Under the pieces are notes generated by a model. The model was not told the origin of the DNA. It ran no database searches and saw only the letters and a list, made by a program, of their open reading frames with translations. Position numbers and translations under genes: made by a program. A stretch of 58,442 nucleotides of DNA from Chthonomonas sp. UBA2017 (GTDB lineage Bacteria > Armatimonadota > Fimbriimonadia > Fimbriimonadales > Fimbriimonadaceae): contig DDCB01000032.1 of NCBI GenBank assembly GCA_002335425.1, forward strand, positions 653-59,094, read 5' to 3'. Below are positions 32,556 to 40,177 of this stretch, one piece after another. Each line of letters begins with the position of its first letter. Positions within the stretch are counted from its first letter, which is position 1.

Positions 32556-34378
32556 GGTTTTGGATCGATCCGGATCGGTTTGACCTTCAGGAGTCACCCC
32601 TCTGGCTCGATTCGATGATGGGGTCGCTCGCTCATCGAGGGCCGGATGACCAGGCGCAATGGATCGACCCTCGCGCCGGGCTCGCGATGGGCTTTCGGCG
32701 ACTGAGCATCTTGGACCCTTCGCCTCGCGGGCGGCAACCACGCGTGAGCCCGAGCGAAGACTGGGTCCTGACGCTCAACGGCGAAATCTACAACCACCTG
32801 GAGCTTCGCCAAGACCTCGACGGGACCCGGTGGGAAGGGACCTCCGATAGTGAGACCTTGGCGGCGGCGTTCGATCAGTGGGGGGTCGAGGGTGCGATTC
32901 GACGCGCCCGCGGGATGTTCTCGGTCGCTGCCTGGCAAACCTCGACTCGCTCTCTCACGCTGATTCGAGATCGGATCGGCGTCAAACCGCTCCTTTGGGC
33001 CGAATTTCCCGGCGGAATGGCATGGGCAAGCGAAGTCAGAGCCTTCGAACGACTCCCAGTCTTTGACCGACGAGTCGATTGGGACGCGGCTCGGCAGATG
33101 CTTCGTCGGTTTTCAGTGCCGGCTCCAAAGTCCATCTACGCCGATGCGCGCAAGCTGATGCCCGGCAGTTGGATCGAGTTCAAGAATCGACTTCCCCAAC
33201 CTGCCACAAGGTATTGGTCTTTGCCAAGCGAGCCTTCGGATCGAGCTATCAATTTCGATGAAGCCGTCGAACAGGCTGAGATTCGACTCCGAGAGTCGGT
33301 TCGGCTTCGCATGCTGTCGGATGTGCCCCTGGGGGCATTCCTCAGCGGCGGCATTGACTCCAGCTTGGTCGTGGCGCTCATGCAGAGCCTGAGCGCGACG
33401 CCGGTTCGAACCTTCACCATCGGGTTCGAGAATCCCGAGTTCGACGAAGCCCCGTTCGCGCGTCGGATTGCTCGTTATCTCGGCACCGAGCATCAAGAGT
33501 GGATTCTGGGACCCCAGGACCTGTTCGAACAAGTGCCCCGATTGGCGCAGGTGTACGACGAACCATTTGCGGACAGCTCGCAGATCCCGACCTGGGCGCT
33601 TTGCCAGCGGGCTCGGTCCTCGGCCACGGTCGCGCTGAGCGGCGATGGGGGAGATGAGCTTTTTGGAGGTTACGACCGCTATCACTGGGCTCAATTCTTG
33701 TGGCGAGCCCGAGGTCCGCTCCGAATCGTACGCGGGTGCATCCCTGCGCTGGCGAAGTTGACCTCTTCCTCGGCCTTCAGCTTTCTGGCGAAGTATCCCG
33801 ACCTGCTCAACGCACCCCACTTTGCCGCTCTCTATGACCGTCTGATGTCGCCAGGCCTTCCCGCGCGGTATTTCCGTTCGCCCGAGTCGCCTTCCTCAAT
33901 CTCCGAATTCGAAGGAGACCGCCTGAGGCAGATGCAGCTCGACGATCTTGAGGACTACTTGCCAAACGACCTGCTCGTCAAAGTGGATCGGGCGTCGATG
34001 AGCTGTGGACTTGAGGTCCGCGAGCCGGTCCTCGATCACCTTTGGGTGGAGTGGGCGTTCTCTCTGCCCAGCTCCCTTCAGCCAGAACCCAAGGCGATTC
34101 TCCGAGCGGTTTTGGCCCGGCACGTGCCGGTCGAGCTGTGGTCGAGGCCCAAGAAGGGTTTTGCCGTGCCTTTGGCGGATTGGTTGCGAGGCCCACTCCG
34201 GGATTGGGGGCAGTCCCTGATGGATGGGCGACTTCAGGACGTGCCGATCCTGGACTCCCCGGAGGTTCGCCGGCTTTGGGAGGCCCATGTCTCAGGAAAG
34301 ACGAGCTTTTCGGCGGCAATCTGGCCAGTCTTGATGCTGCTTGCTTGGCTCGAAGCTCGCGACCCTGGGCGCCTCTGA
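32540..34378 (+). CDS. asnB: AsnB-type glutamine-dependent amidotransferase
   Basis: This is a class II glutamine amidotransferase fused to an ATP-pyrophosphatase synthetase domain, 612 residues. The nucleophile is Cys2 in MCGIVGFW. The glutaminase part has SLAHRGPDDQA, GFRRLSILD and LNGEIYNHLELR; the synthetase part has the PP-loop LSGGIDSSLV and ALSGDGGDELFGGYDRYHWA. It could make asparagine. As the last gene of the sugar polymer cluster, however, it may amidate a uronic acid, a role known for some AsnB-like enzymes in surface polysaccharide loci. The second reading is inference. Confidence 0.9.
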   Translation: MCGIVGFWIDPDRFDLQESPLWLDSMMGSLAHRGPDDQAQWIDPRAGLAMGFRRLSILDPSPRGRQPRVSPSEDWVLTLNGEIYNHLELRQDLDGTRWEGTSDSETLAAAFDQWGVEGAIRRARGMFSVAAWQTSTRSLTLIRDRIGVKPLLWAEFPGGMAWASEVRAFERLPVFDRRVDWDAARQMLRRFSVPAPKSIYADARKLMPGSWIEFKNRLPQPATRYWSLPSEPSDRAINFDEAVEQAEIRLRESVRLRMLSDVPLGAFLSGGIDSSLVVALMQSLSATPVRTFTIGFENPEFDEAPFARRIARYLGTEHQEWILGPQDLFEQVPRLAQVYDEPFADSSQIPTWALCQRARSSATVALSGDGGDELFGGYDRYHWAQFLWRARGPLRIVRGCIPALAKLTSSSAFSFLAKYPDLLNAPHFAALYDRLMSPGLPARYFRSPESPSSISEFEGDRLRQMQLDDLEDYLPNDLLVKVDRASMSCGLEVREPVLDHLWVEWAFSLPSSLQPEPKAILRAVLARHVPVELWSRPKKGFAVPLADWLRGPLRDWGQSLMDGRLQDVPILDSPEVRRLWEAHVSGKTSFSAAIWPVLMLLAWLEARDPGRL

Positions 34379-34403
34379 GCCGCAATCGACGACTCAGAGG
34401 CGC
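34369..34403. terminator. Hairpin between convergent asnB and P-type ATPase
   Basis: GCGCCTCTGAG (34369-34379, including the asnB stop) pairs perfectly with CTCAGAGGCGC (34393-34403) across a 13-base loop. It lies between two convergent genes. Neither side has a strong T-tract, so it may be a weak two-way terminator or a 3' end stabiliser. Confidence 0.6.
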
Positions 34404-34412
34404 GATGATCTG

Positions 34413-37181
34413 TTATCGCTCGACCCGCTTTCTCAGCGCCTTCTCGATGGTGATCACCGGAAGAATGATCGTTCCCACCAGCACGCTCAGGAGGATGTCT
34501 TTGGCGGCCAAAGGCTGAGTGCCAAAGATCGACTGGAGCGGCGGGGCATAGATGAACGCCATCTGGAGCCCGATCAAAGCGACGATTCCGACAAAGACGC
34601 TCTTGTTGCTAAAGAATCCGATCTTGAAAATCGAGTCCTTGAGCGAACGGCAGTTGAGCATGTAGAAGATCTGGAACATGATGACGGTCGTGACCGCCAT
34701 CGTCTGGGCCTTGGCGACCGCGACCACGTCCGAGATGCCGGCGGCGACCGACGAGTTGCGTTCGTAGATGAACAGCCCGACAGCGCCGATCGTCATCAAG
34801 ATCGCAGCCATGAACGTTCGAAACACGACGAACTTATTCAGGACAGGCTCGTTCGGATCGCGCGGGGGCCGACTCATGACGTTCGGCTCCATCGCCTCAA
34901 AGGCCAGCGGCAGCGCCAAAGCCACCGTCGCCACCAAGTTGATCCAGAGAAGTTGAGTGGGGGCCATCGGCAGGAGCAGTTCCCCATTCACGAACGGGAA
35001 GAAACAGACTCCGGCCATGAGGATAAACGCGAGTCCCAAGTTTGTGGGCAAGACAAAGGCCAGCGACTTGATCAAGTTGTCATAGACTCGGCGACCTTCC
35101 TCGACGGCGGCGGCAATCGACGCAAAATTATCGTCGGTCAAGACGATGTCTGCGGCCTCCTTGCTCACGGCGGTGCCGGTGATTCCCATCGCGACCCCGA
35201 TGTTCGACTGCTTGAGCGCAGGCGCGTCGTTGACGCCGTCTCCGGTCATCGCAACGACATGATCTTGCTCTTGGAGTGCCTTGACGAGGCGGAGCTTGTG
35301 TTCGGGGGCCACCCGAGCAAAGACGTTGGTCGAGTTGACGGCTTGTCGAAGCTCGGCCTCGTTCATCTCGGCGAGCTGTACGCCCGTGATCGCGGGCTGA
35401 TCGTCCTTCAGAATTCCCAATTGCCGTCCAATCGCGGCGGCGGTTCCCTTGTGGTCTCCGGTGATCATCTTGACGGTGATCCCGGCGGCGTGGCAGGCTT
35501 TCACCGCGTCAATCGCCTCAGATCGAGGAGGATCGATCATTCCTTGAAGGCCGAGGAACACGAGGTTAGATTCGACATCGTGCATCCCCATCTCTTGGAT
35601 TCGGTGGCCGGGCGTGACTTCGGCAAAACCTAAAACGCGCATCCCCTGCGAGGCCAATCGGTCGATCTGTTGGGTGACCAACGCCTCATCGGGGGCACCC
35701 CCTCCCCTCATCGACCCGCATCGGCGCAACACCACCTCAGGCGCACCCTTGATCAGGATTCGCTGACTGCCGTCGGGCATCGTGTGGAGCGTCGCCATGA
35801 ACTGGTTTTCGCTTTCGAACGGGATCGCGTCCGTCTTTGGGATCTCCTGCCGGACCCGGTCGGGATCGATGCCGAATTTGGCGGCGGCGGTCACGAGTGC
35901 CCCCTCGGTCGGGTCTCCGGTCAGCTTCCAATGTCCTTCGCTCAAGCTGATCGCGGAGTCGTTGCAGAGGGCCCCCGCGAGCAAGAGCTCTCGGACGTCG
36001 TCGGGGAGTTCGGAAACGACCTGGTCGCCTTTCTTCAGTTCGCCTTTCGGTTCGTAGCCGACACCGGTCACCTCGAACGTGTTCGAAGGCGTCCAAAGTG
36101 CTTGGACCGTCATCTCGTTTCGAGTGAGGGTGCCGGTCTTGTCCGAACAGATCGTCGTGGTGGAGCCCAGAGTCTCGACGGCAGGCAGTTTTCGGATGAC
36201 CGCGCGCCGGGCAGCCATCCGCTGAACGCCAATCGCCAGCGCGATCGTCACGATGGCGGGCAGACCCTCGGGGATGGCTCCCACGGCCAAAGCGATGGCG
36301 CTCACGAGCGTCTCGCGCAGTGCTTCTCCCATCGGAACATCCTGGCCGAGCAATCGGATCATGCCGACCGCGGTCATGATCGCCGCCACGATCAAAATGC
36401 CGATGGTGATGGTCTTTCCGATCACACCGAGCGCTTTCGTCAGCGGGGTTTCCAGATCAGCGGCTTCCTTCAGCAACGTCGAAATGCGGCCAAGCTCGGT
36501 TTTCGATCCGGTCGAAACGACCACGGCGGTGCCGGTGCCGTAGGTCACCAACGTTCCGCCAAAGACCATGTTGATCCGGTCCCCCAGTGAAGCAGTCTCG
36601 GCGACTGGAGCCAGATTCTTCTCCGTCGGGACCGATTCGCCCGTGAGCGCGGCCTCTTCGACCTGCAAGTTTCGAACTTGGATCAGCCTCATGTCCGCGG
36701 GGACCTTGTCGCCCGAGGCCAACATCACGACGTCGCCCGGGACGAGCTCGGCGACCGCCAAGGTCATCTTCTGCCCACCCCGAACGACCGTCGCGTTCTC
36801 GGGGACCATGTCGACCAGAGCTTCAATCGCCTTTCCGGCCTTGAACTCCTGAACAAACCCGATGATCGTGTTCAAAACCACGACGGCCAAAACCACCAGC
36901 CCATCGGTGACTTTGCCGAGGCCGATAGCCAGAAGCCCCGACGCAATCAAGACCCAGATGAGAGGGTTGTTGATCTGTCGCCAGAGGATCTGCAGGGGTC
37001 CATCGCCCCCGGATCGTTGCAGAACATTGGGACCGTATTGCGCCAGGCGAGCTTTCGCTTCGGCGTCCGACAGACCCTCGGGAGAGGACTGAGTCTTTTC
37101 TAAGACCAGGTCCGCTCCGAGGGCGTGCCAGGTCTCCGTCGAGGCTGGTTGGGTCGATTCAAGGACAGGATTGGGTGTCAT
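34413..37181 (-). CDS. P2A-type cation-transporting ATPase, probably manganese export
   Basis: This 922-residue P-type ATPase has the actuator motif LTGESVPTEK, the phosphorylated Asp347 in CSDKTGTLT, KGAPEVVLRRCG and the hinge MTGDGVNDAPALK. It has about ten membrane helices, including PEGLPAIVTIALAIG in M4, which puts it in the Ca2+/P2 class. The M6 sequence reads LLWINLVATVALALPL where calcium pumps have NLVTDG, so the calcium-binding Asp is missing. The gene is the second in an operon led by a manganese riboswitch, and such riboswitches control P-type Mn exporters elsewhere (Lactococcus yoaB). A manganese-exporting role is therefore the best guess. Confidence 0.9.
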   Translation of the reverse strand: MTPNPVLESTQPASTETWHALGADLVLEKTQSSPEGLSDAEAKARLAQYGPNVLQRSGGDGPLQILWRQINNPLIWVLIASGLLAIGLGKVTDGLVVLAVVVLNTIIGFVQEFKAGKAIEALVDMVPENATVVRGGQKMTLAVAELVPGDVVMLASGDKVPADMRLIQVRNLQVEEAALTGESVPTEKNLAPVAETASLGDRINMVFGGTLVTYGTGTAVVVSTGSKTELGRISTLLKEAADLETPLTKALGVIGKTITIGILIVAAIMTAVGMIRLLGQDVPMGEALRETLVSAIALAVGAIPEGLPAIVTIALAIGVQRMAARRAVIRKLPAVETLGSTTTICSDKTGTLTRNEMTVQALWTPSNTFEVTGVGYEPKGELKKGDQVVSELPDDVRELLLAGALCNDSAISLSEGHWKLTGDPTEGALVTAAAKFGIDPDRVRQEIPKTDAIPFESENQFMATLHTMPDGSQRILIKGAPEVVLRRCGSMRGGGAPDEALVTQQIDRLASQGMRVLGFAEVTPGHRIQEMGMHDVESNLVFLGLQGMIDPPRSEAIDAVKACHAAGITVKMITGDHKGTAAAIGRQLGILKDDQPAITGVQLAEMNEAELRQAVNSTNVFARVAPEHKLRLVKALQEQDHVVAMTGDGVNDAPALKQSNIGVAMGITGTAVSKEAADIVLTDDNFASIAAAVEEGRRVYDNLIKSLAFVLPTNLGLAFILMAGVCFFPFVNGELLLPMAPTQLLWINLVATVALALPLAFEAMEPNVMSRPPRDPNEPVLNKFVVFRTFMAAILMTIGAVGLFIYERNSSVAAGISDVVAVAKAQTMAVTTVIMFQIFYMLNCRSLKDSIFKIGFFSNKSVFVGIVALIGLQMAFIYAPPLQSIFGTQPLAAKDILLSVLVGTIILPVITIEKALRKRVER

Positions 37182-37221
37182 TTTTTGGCTTGGGGTTCTC
37201 TTTCAGTTCAGGGCGGAGCGA

Positions 37222-37569
37222 TCAATCGAAGTCGAAGATCTCGCCGAGCAGCGACTTGCGCTTTTTCTTTTTGTAGTAATCGTCGTCGTACTTGCCGTGG
37301 TGGCCATATCCCGGCTGGGGATAGGCTTGTTGGGGCGGATACGGCTGTTGGGGGATCGTCGGCGCGGGCGGAGCATAGCCAGGCGCAGGTTGGGCCGGTT
37401 GCGGCGGCTGGGGTGCGGCACTGGCTTCGGCTTGCATAGTTCGCTCGATGATCTTGTCGAGCTCGCCTCGGTCCAGCCAGACTCCTCGGCACTTCGGACA
37501 GTAATCGATTTCAATGCCGCTTCGATCGGCCATCATCAGGTCAACATTGCATCCAGCAGGACATGTCAT
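37222..37569 (-). CDS. TFIIB-type zinc-ribbon protein (zf-TFIIB)
   Basis: This 115-residue protein has an N-terminal zinc ribbon: Cys pairs CPAGC and YCPKCRGVWLDRGELDKIIE. A Pro/Gln/Tyr-rich linker follows. The charged tail (HHGKYDDDYYKKKKRKSLLG, then EIFDFD) is commonly seen in this family. Its molecular function is not known; the tail could bind metal or nucleic acid. The ATG at 37569 is used because the upstream frame runs through the riboswitch terminator. It is the first gene of the riboswitch-controlled operon, 40 bases before the ATPase. Confidence 0.85.
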   Translation of the reverse strand: MTCPAGCNVDLMMADRSGIEIDYCPKCRGVWLDRGELDKIIERTMQAEASAAPQPPQPAQPAPGYAPPAPTIPQQPYPPQQAYPQPGYGHHGKYDDDYYKKKKRKSLLGEIFDFD

Positions 37570-37593
37570 TTTTCTATTTCTCCGTGTTCTCCC

Positions 37594-37638
37594 CGAAAAG
37601 AAAAGACCTTCAGTGCCACGTTGAGCACTGAAGGTCTT
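37594..37638 (-). terminator. Riboswitch-controlled intrinsic terminator
   Basis: On the minus strand AAGACCTTCAGTGC (37638-37625) pairs perfectly with its complement at 37616-37603 around an 8-base loop. TTTTCTTTT (37602-37594) follows. The first arm is also the conserved 3' end of the aptamer, so aptamer and terminator exclude each other. Confidence 0.88.
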
Positions 37639-37720
37639 GCTTTGCCGCGACCACCGGGTCTTTCTCAAGACCGTCTTGACGATGGTCGCTCCCAGATGAC
37701 TCTGGGCGCTACTCCCCTTC
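37630..37720 (-). promoter_or_regulatory. yybP-ykoY manganese riboswitch aptamer
   Basis: Read on the minus strand, the leader contains GAAGGGGAGTAGC (37720-37708), the hallmark 5' strand of the yybP-ykoY motif. A hairpin CCCAGA/TCTGGG (37706-37691) and a 7-base stem GCGACCA/TGGTCGC follow. It closes with AGCAAGACCTTC (37641-37630), matching the conserved 3' strand AGCGAGACCTT. GAAGG and CCTTC close the base helix. Mn2+ binding would hold the terminator arm in the aptamer and so switch transcription on. A possible -10 (GATAAT) lies at 37739-37734. It sits 60 bases before the zinc-ribbon gene and upstream of the cation ATPase. Confidence 0.85.
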
Positions 37721-37838
37721 GGGGTTCATATATATTATCGGATTTGATGCCATAAATGTTGCTCATCAGTGATCATTTTTTATATTTTTCGTTCCGGGTG
37801 ATCGAATGAGGGCCACTTTGGACCCGCATAATGGAGCC

Positions 37839-39257
37839 ATGCAAGCGATTTGGGTTGCCTGGGGGATCGCTCTGAGTCCGACTCAGGCCCTGCAGGAATT
37901 TCAAGCTGAGCCGGCTTTGCAAGGCGCGAGCCTTTCGGTGGTCGTGCGCCGGTTGGATGGCTCGGAGGTCATTGCCCTCGACCCGGACCGACGGCTGATC
38001 CCAGCCTCGAACCAGAAACTTTTGACCGCCGCCTACGCACTGTCTCGATTGGGCCCGTCTTTTCAGACCAAGACCGAGGTTCGCGTGCAAGGCACTCAGG
38101 CCGAAATGAAGACTGAGTTCGACCCGAGTTGGTCTCTGGATCGCCTTGCCGCGCTTCGGGCCGAGCTCCCACGCATCAAGAGCTGGACGCTCGTCGAGCC
38201 GGTTGCCCCGTACATTCCGTTCGGCTGGGAGCTTGACGATCTCCCGCATCGCTACGCGGCGCCTGTTAGCGCGCTCATGATCGAGCAGAACAGCTTCACC
38301 CTCTGGGGTCGATCCGGCAAAGTTTGGCTCCCGCCCGAATTCGGATATCGTCTCCGACGAATGCCAAGCTCGGCCCCAGTCCAGGTCGACGTGGACTACC
38401 TGGGCCGAGTGTTGACGGTCAGCGGCCGGGTCCCGCAGGCTCAAACCGCCTTAGAGACGCTGGCGATCCCAGACCCACATGGCACGCTGCGCCGGGCCTT
38501 GGGCGGCCAGTGGAAGGTGAATTCTCGGCCCAGCACATGGCCGGTTTGGCGAAGATTCGCGGGCCCCAACTTGGGGAGTTTGCTCCAGGAGTGCTTAAGC
38601 CGGAGTCAGAACCTGATCTCCGAGGGCTTGCTACTCCGGAGTGCCCTCGCCGAAGGCGAACTCCCTCGAAAAGACCCGGCGAGAGCCGCGGGCGAGCGAC
38701 TTGAGAAGTTCCTCGTGAGTCAGGTGGGAGTGCGGCCCCAGGACGCCCGGGTCGTTGACGGCTCGGGGTTGAGTCGCCACAACCTCGTGACGGCGAGGGG
38801 GATCGCAGACCTTTTGAGCTGGATTCCCCGGCAGTCGTGGGGGAGCGAATTCCGGAAAGCGCTCGCCCGGCCTGGCGAGGGGACCCTCAGGAACCGGCTG
38901 ATTGGAGTCCAGTTCGAAGGCAAGACCGGGACCAGCAATTATACGAACTCGCTGTCGGGGTATTTGACCCTCAGTTCAGGGGAGACCTGGATCGTCAGCA
39001 TCTTGACCAATCATGCGCTCGCACCCGCCTCGGAGGTTCGGGCCGCCCTCGACCGCTTGGTCGTTCGCCTCGCTCAAAATCCGATTGGCACAACTCTTGC
39101 GTCGAGTGCAAAGTATGGAAGTCGCCCGCAAATTATTCCCGACCCGAGCCCTCGCACTTCTGATTGGAATCGGGTTTCTCGATCTCTTCGTTACGGCGAT
39201 TTTGCACGCCCAAGGCCTGATCGTCGAACTCAATCCGCTGATGCGGCCGCTCATTGA
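37839..39257 (+). CDS. dacB: D-alanyl-D-alanine carboxypeptidase, PBP4 (DacB) type
   Basis: This low-molecular-weight penicillin-binding protein trims or cuts peptidoglycan stem peptides outside the membrane. The 472-residue product starts with a signal peptide (MQAIWVAWGIALSPTQA). The SxxK motif is PASNQKLLTA, SxN lies in DGSGLSRHN and the KTG box in EGKTGTSNYTNS. The last 47 residues (from about KYGSRPQII) are Arg/Ser/Pro-rich and unlike the family. They come from a frame that runs over the next gene. ATG 37839 is chosen over 37806 because it gives a clean signal peptide. Confidence 0.88.
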   Translation: MQAIWVAWGIALSPTQALQEFQAEPALQGASLSVVVRRLDGSEVIALDPDRRLIPASNQKLLTAAYALSRLGPSFQTKTEVRVQGTQAEMKTEFDPSWSLDRLAALRAELPRIKSWTLVEPVAPYIPFGWELDDLPHRYAAPVSALMIEQNSFTLWGRSGKVWLPPEFGYRLRRMPSSAPVQVDVDYLGRVLTVSGRVPQAQTALETLAIPDPHGTLRRALGGQWKVNSRPSTWPVWRRFAGPNLGSLLQECLSRSQNLISEGLLLRSALAEGELPRKDPARAAGERLEKFLVSQVGVRPQDARVVDGSGLSRHNLVTARGIADLLSWIPRQSWGSEFRKALARPGEGTLRNRLIGVQFEGKTGTSNYTNSLSGYLTLSSGETWIVSILTNHALAPASEVRAALDRLVVRLAQNPIGTTLASSAKYGSRPQIIPDPSPRTSDWNRVSRSLRYGDFARPRPDRRTQSADAAAH

Positions 39258-39426
39258 GCACAGCGAATGGACTTTCGGGCTGGCCAAAGGAGCCACGCTC
39301 GTGGCGGCATGGGGCGCGATGGTGTGGTACGCAGAGCACAATCGCGACTTTGTCCGGAAGGTCTGCTTGGCCGGGTCGATTGCTTACGTGGCGATCTGGA
39401 CGATCTGGTTCTTCAGCTCGATGTAG
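39115..39426 (+). CDS. Small membrane protein, DUF5658-like
   Basis: This 103-residue protein has three or four hydrophobic segments. It begins MEVARKLFPTRALALLIGIG and continues FLDLFVTAILHAQGLIVELN, then PLMRPLIE. The pattern FLDxxxTxxxxxxGxxxELNPLM is typical of DUF5658-like membrane proteins of unknown function. It starts at ATG 39115, inside the dacB frame, so the two genes share 143 bases in different frames. The amino acid composition shows that this frame is the genuine one in the overlap. It ends 3 bases before the convergent CBS gene. Confidence 0.8.
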   Translation: MEVARKLFPTRALALLIGIGFLDLFVTAILHAQGLIVELNPLMRPLIEHSEWTFGLAKGATLVAAWGAMVWYAEHNRDFVRKVCLAGSIAYVAIWTIWFFSSM

Positions 39427-39429
39427 GAG

Positions 39430-39825
39430 CTAACCGGGCTGGGCATCGATCAACATCGCTTGCATCAGATCGACCCTCAGCACCACTCCATACAGGCGGC
39501 CTTGATCCTCGACGGGCAAAAGGGTCAGGCCGCGACTCAGCATCAGGTGCAGCGCCTCACTGATTTCGAGGTCCGGAGACGCCGTCACTGGGTCTTTTGA
39601 GGCAAAGCTCACGGCGATCTCCTCGGTGAGTTGCACCACACTTCCCCTCCCCAGGACCGCTCGGCTCAAATCGCCTTCGGTGAGCACGGCGATCGGCCGC
39701 TCCTGGTCGTCGACCACGACGAGCCCGGGGAACTGATAGATGTCCATCTTGTCGACCGCATCTCGAACGGTGCTCTCGGCGGTGAGGGTGGGGATATGAG
39801 CGTGCAAGACTTCGCGCAAGGTCAT
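39430..39825 (-). CDS. CBS-domain pair protein
   Basis: This soluble 131-residue protein is made only of two CBS motifs (about 8-58 and 70-128), which form a Bateman module that usually binds adenine nucleotides. Visible pieces are TVRDAVDKMDIYQFPGLVVV, RPIAVLTEGDLSRAVLG, and ISEALHLMLSRGLTLLPVED followed by GRLYGVVLRVDLMQAML. No effector domain is fused, so it must act on a partner, unknown here. It lies 35 bases downstream of rnpB on the same strand. Confidence 0.88.
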   Translation of the reverse strand: MTLREVLHAHIPTLTAESTVRDAVDKMDIYQFPGLVVVDDQERPIAVLTEGDLSRAVLGRGSVVQLTEEIAVSFASKDPVTASPDLEISEALHLMLSRGLTLLPVEDQGRLYGVVLRVDLMQAMLIDAQPG

Positions 39826-39860
39826 GAGCCTTCGCAGGTTACACCAGAAGAGAATCTGAA

Positions 39861-40177
39861 GGAGTTGGCCTATAAGCCGGATTCTGTTTTTGTGTGACGA
39901 TTTATCTACGCGACCAACCCGGAGGGTCGGTGGGCCACGTCATCCCCTCCCTATTTGGTCTTGCTTCCGGTGGGGTTTGCCCGCCGATGAGTTACCTCAG
40001 TCGGCCGTGAGCTCTTACCTCACGATTTCACCCTTACCCCGGCAAGCCGAGGCGGTTTGTTTCTGTGGCACTTTCCGTCGAGTCGCCTCGCCCCTGGTTG
40101 CCCAGGGCACCGCGCCCTGATGAAGTCCGGACTTTCCTCCCTTTGGCGAGCCAAAGAGCCGTCACCCGGCCAACTCC
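39861..40177 (-). ncRNA. rnpB: RNase P RNA (type A)
   Basis: This is the catalytic RNA of ribonuclease P, which matures tRNA 5' ends. On the minus strand it starts GGAGTTGGCCGGGTGAC at 40177. It contains the conserved GGGAGGAAAGTCCGGAC, ACAGAAAC, GGTAAGGGTGAAA, GTAAGAGCTCAC and AGATAAATCGTC. It ends with the complement of its 5' strand (GGCCAACTCC, ending at 39861), forming P1. At about 317 bases it is on the short side for type A. Remarkably, the vanW reading frame covers its first 158 bases on the same strand. The CBS gene follows 35 bases downstream. Confidence 0.95.

Noticed and set aside
34341..35633. 430-residue open frame on the plus strand, full of Asp, His and Arg
   Set aside because: It is the antisense of the P-type ATPase, whose motifs are unmistakable on the other strand.
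35670..36590. 306-residue open frame on the plus strand
   Set aside because: This is also antisense to the ATPase, with low-complexity Arg/Gly/His composition and no motif.
37739..37806. Possible second riboswitch or leader for dacB on the plus strand
   Set aside because: Only AT-rich sequence with no conserved motif is visible; it is better explained as the shared divergent promoter region.
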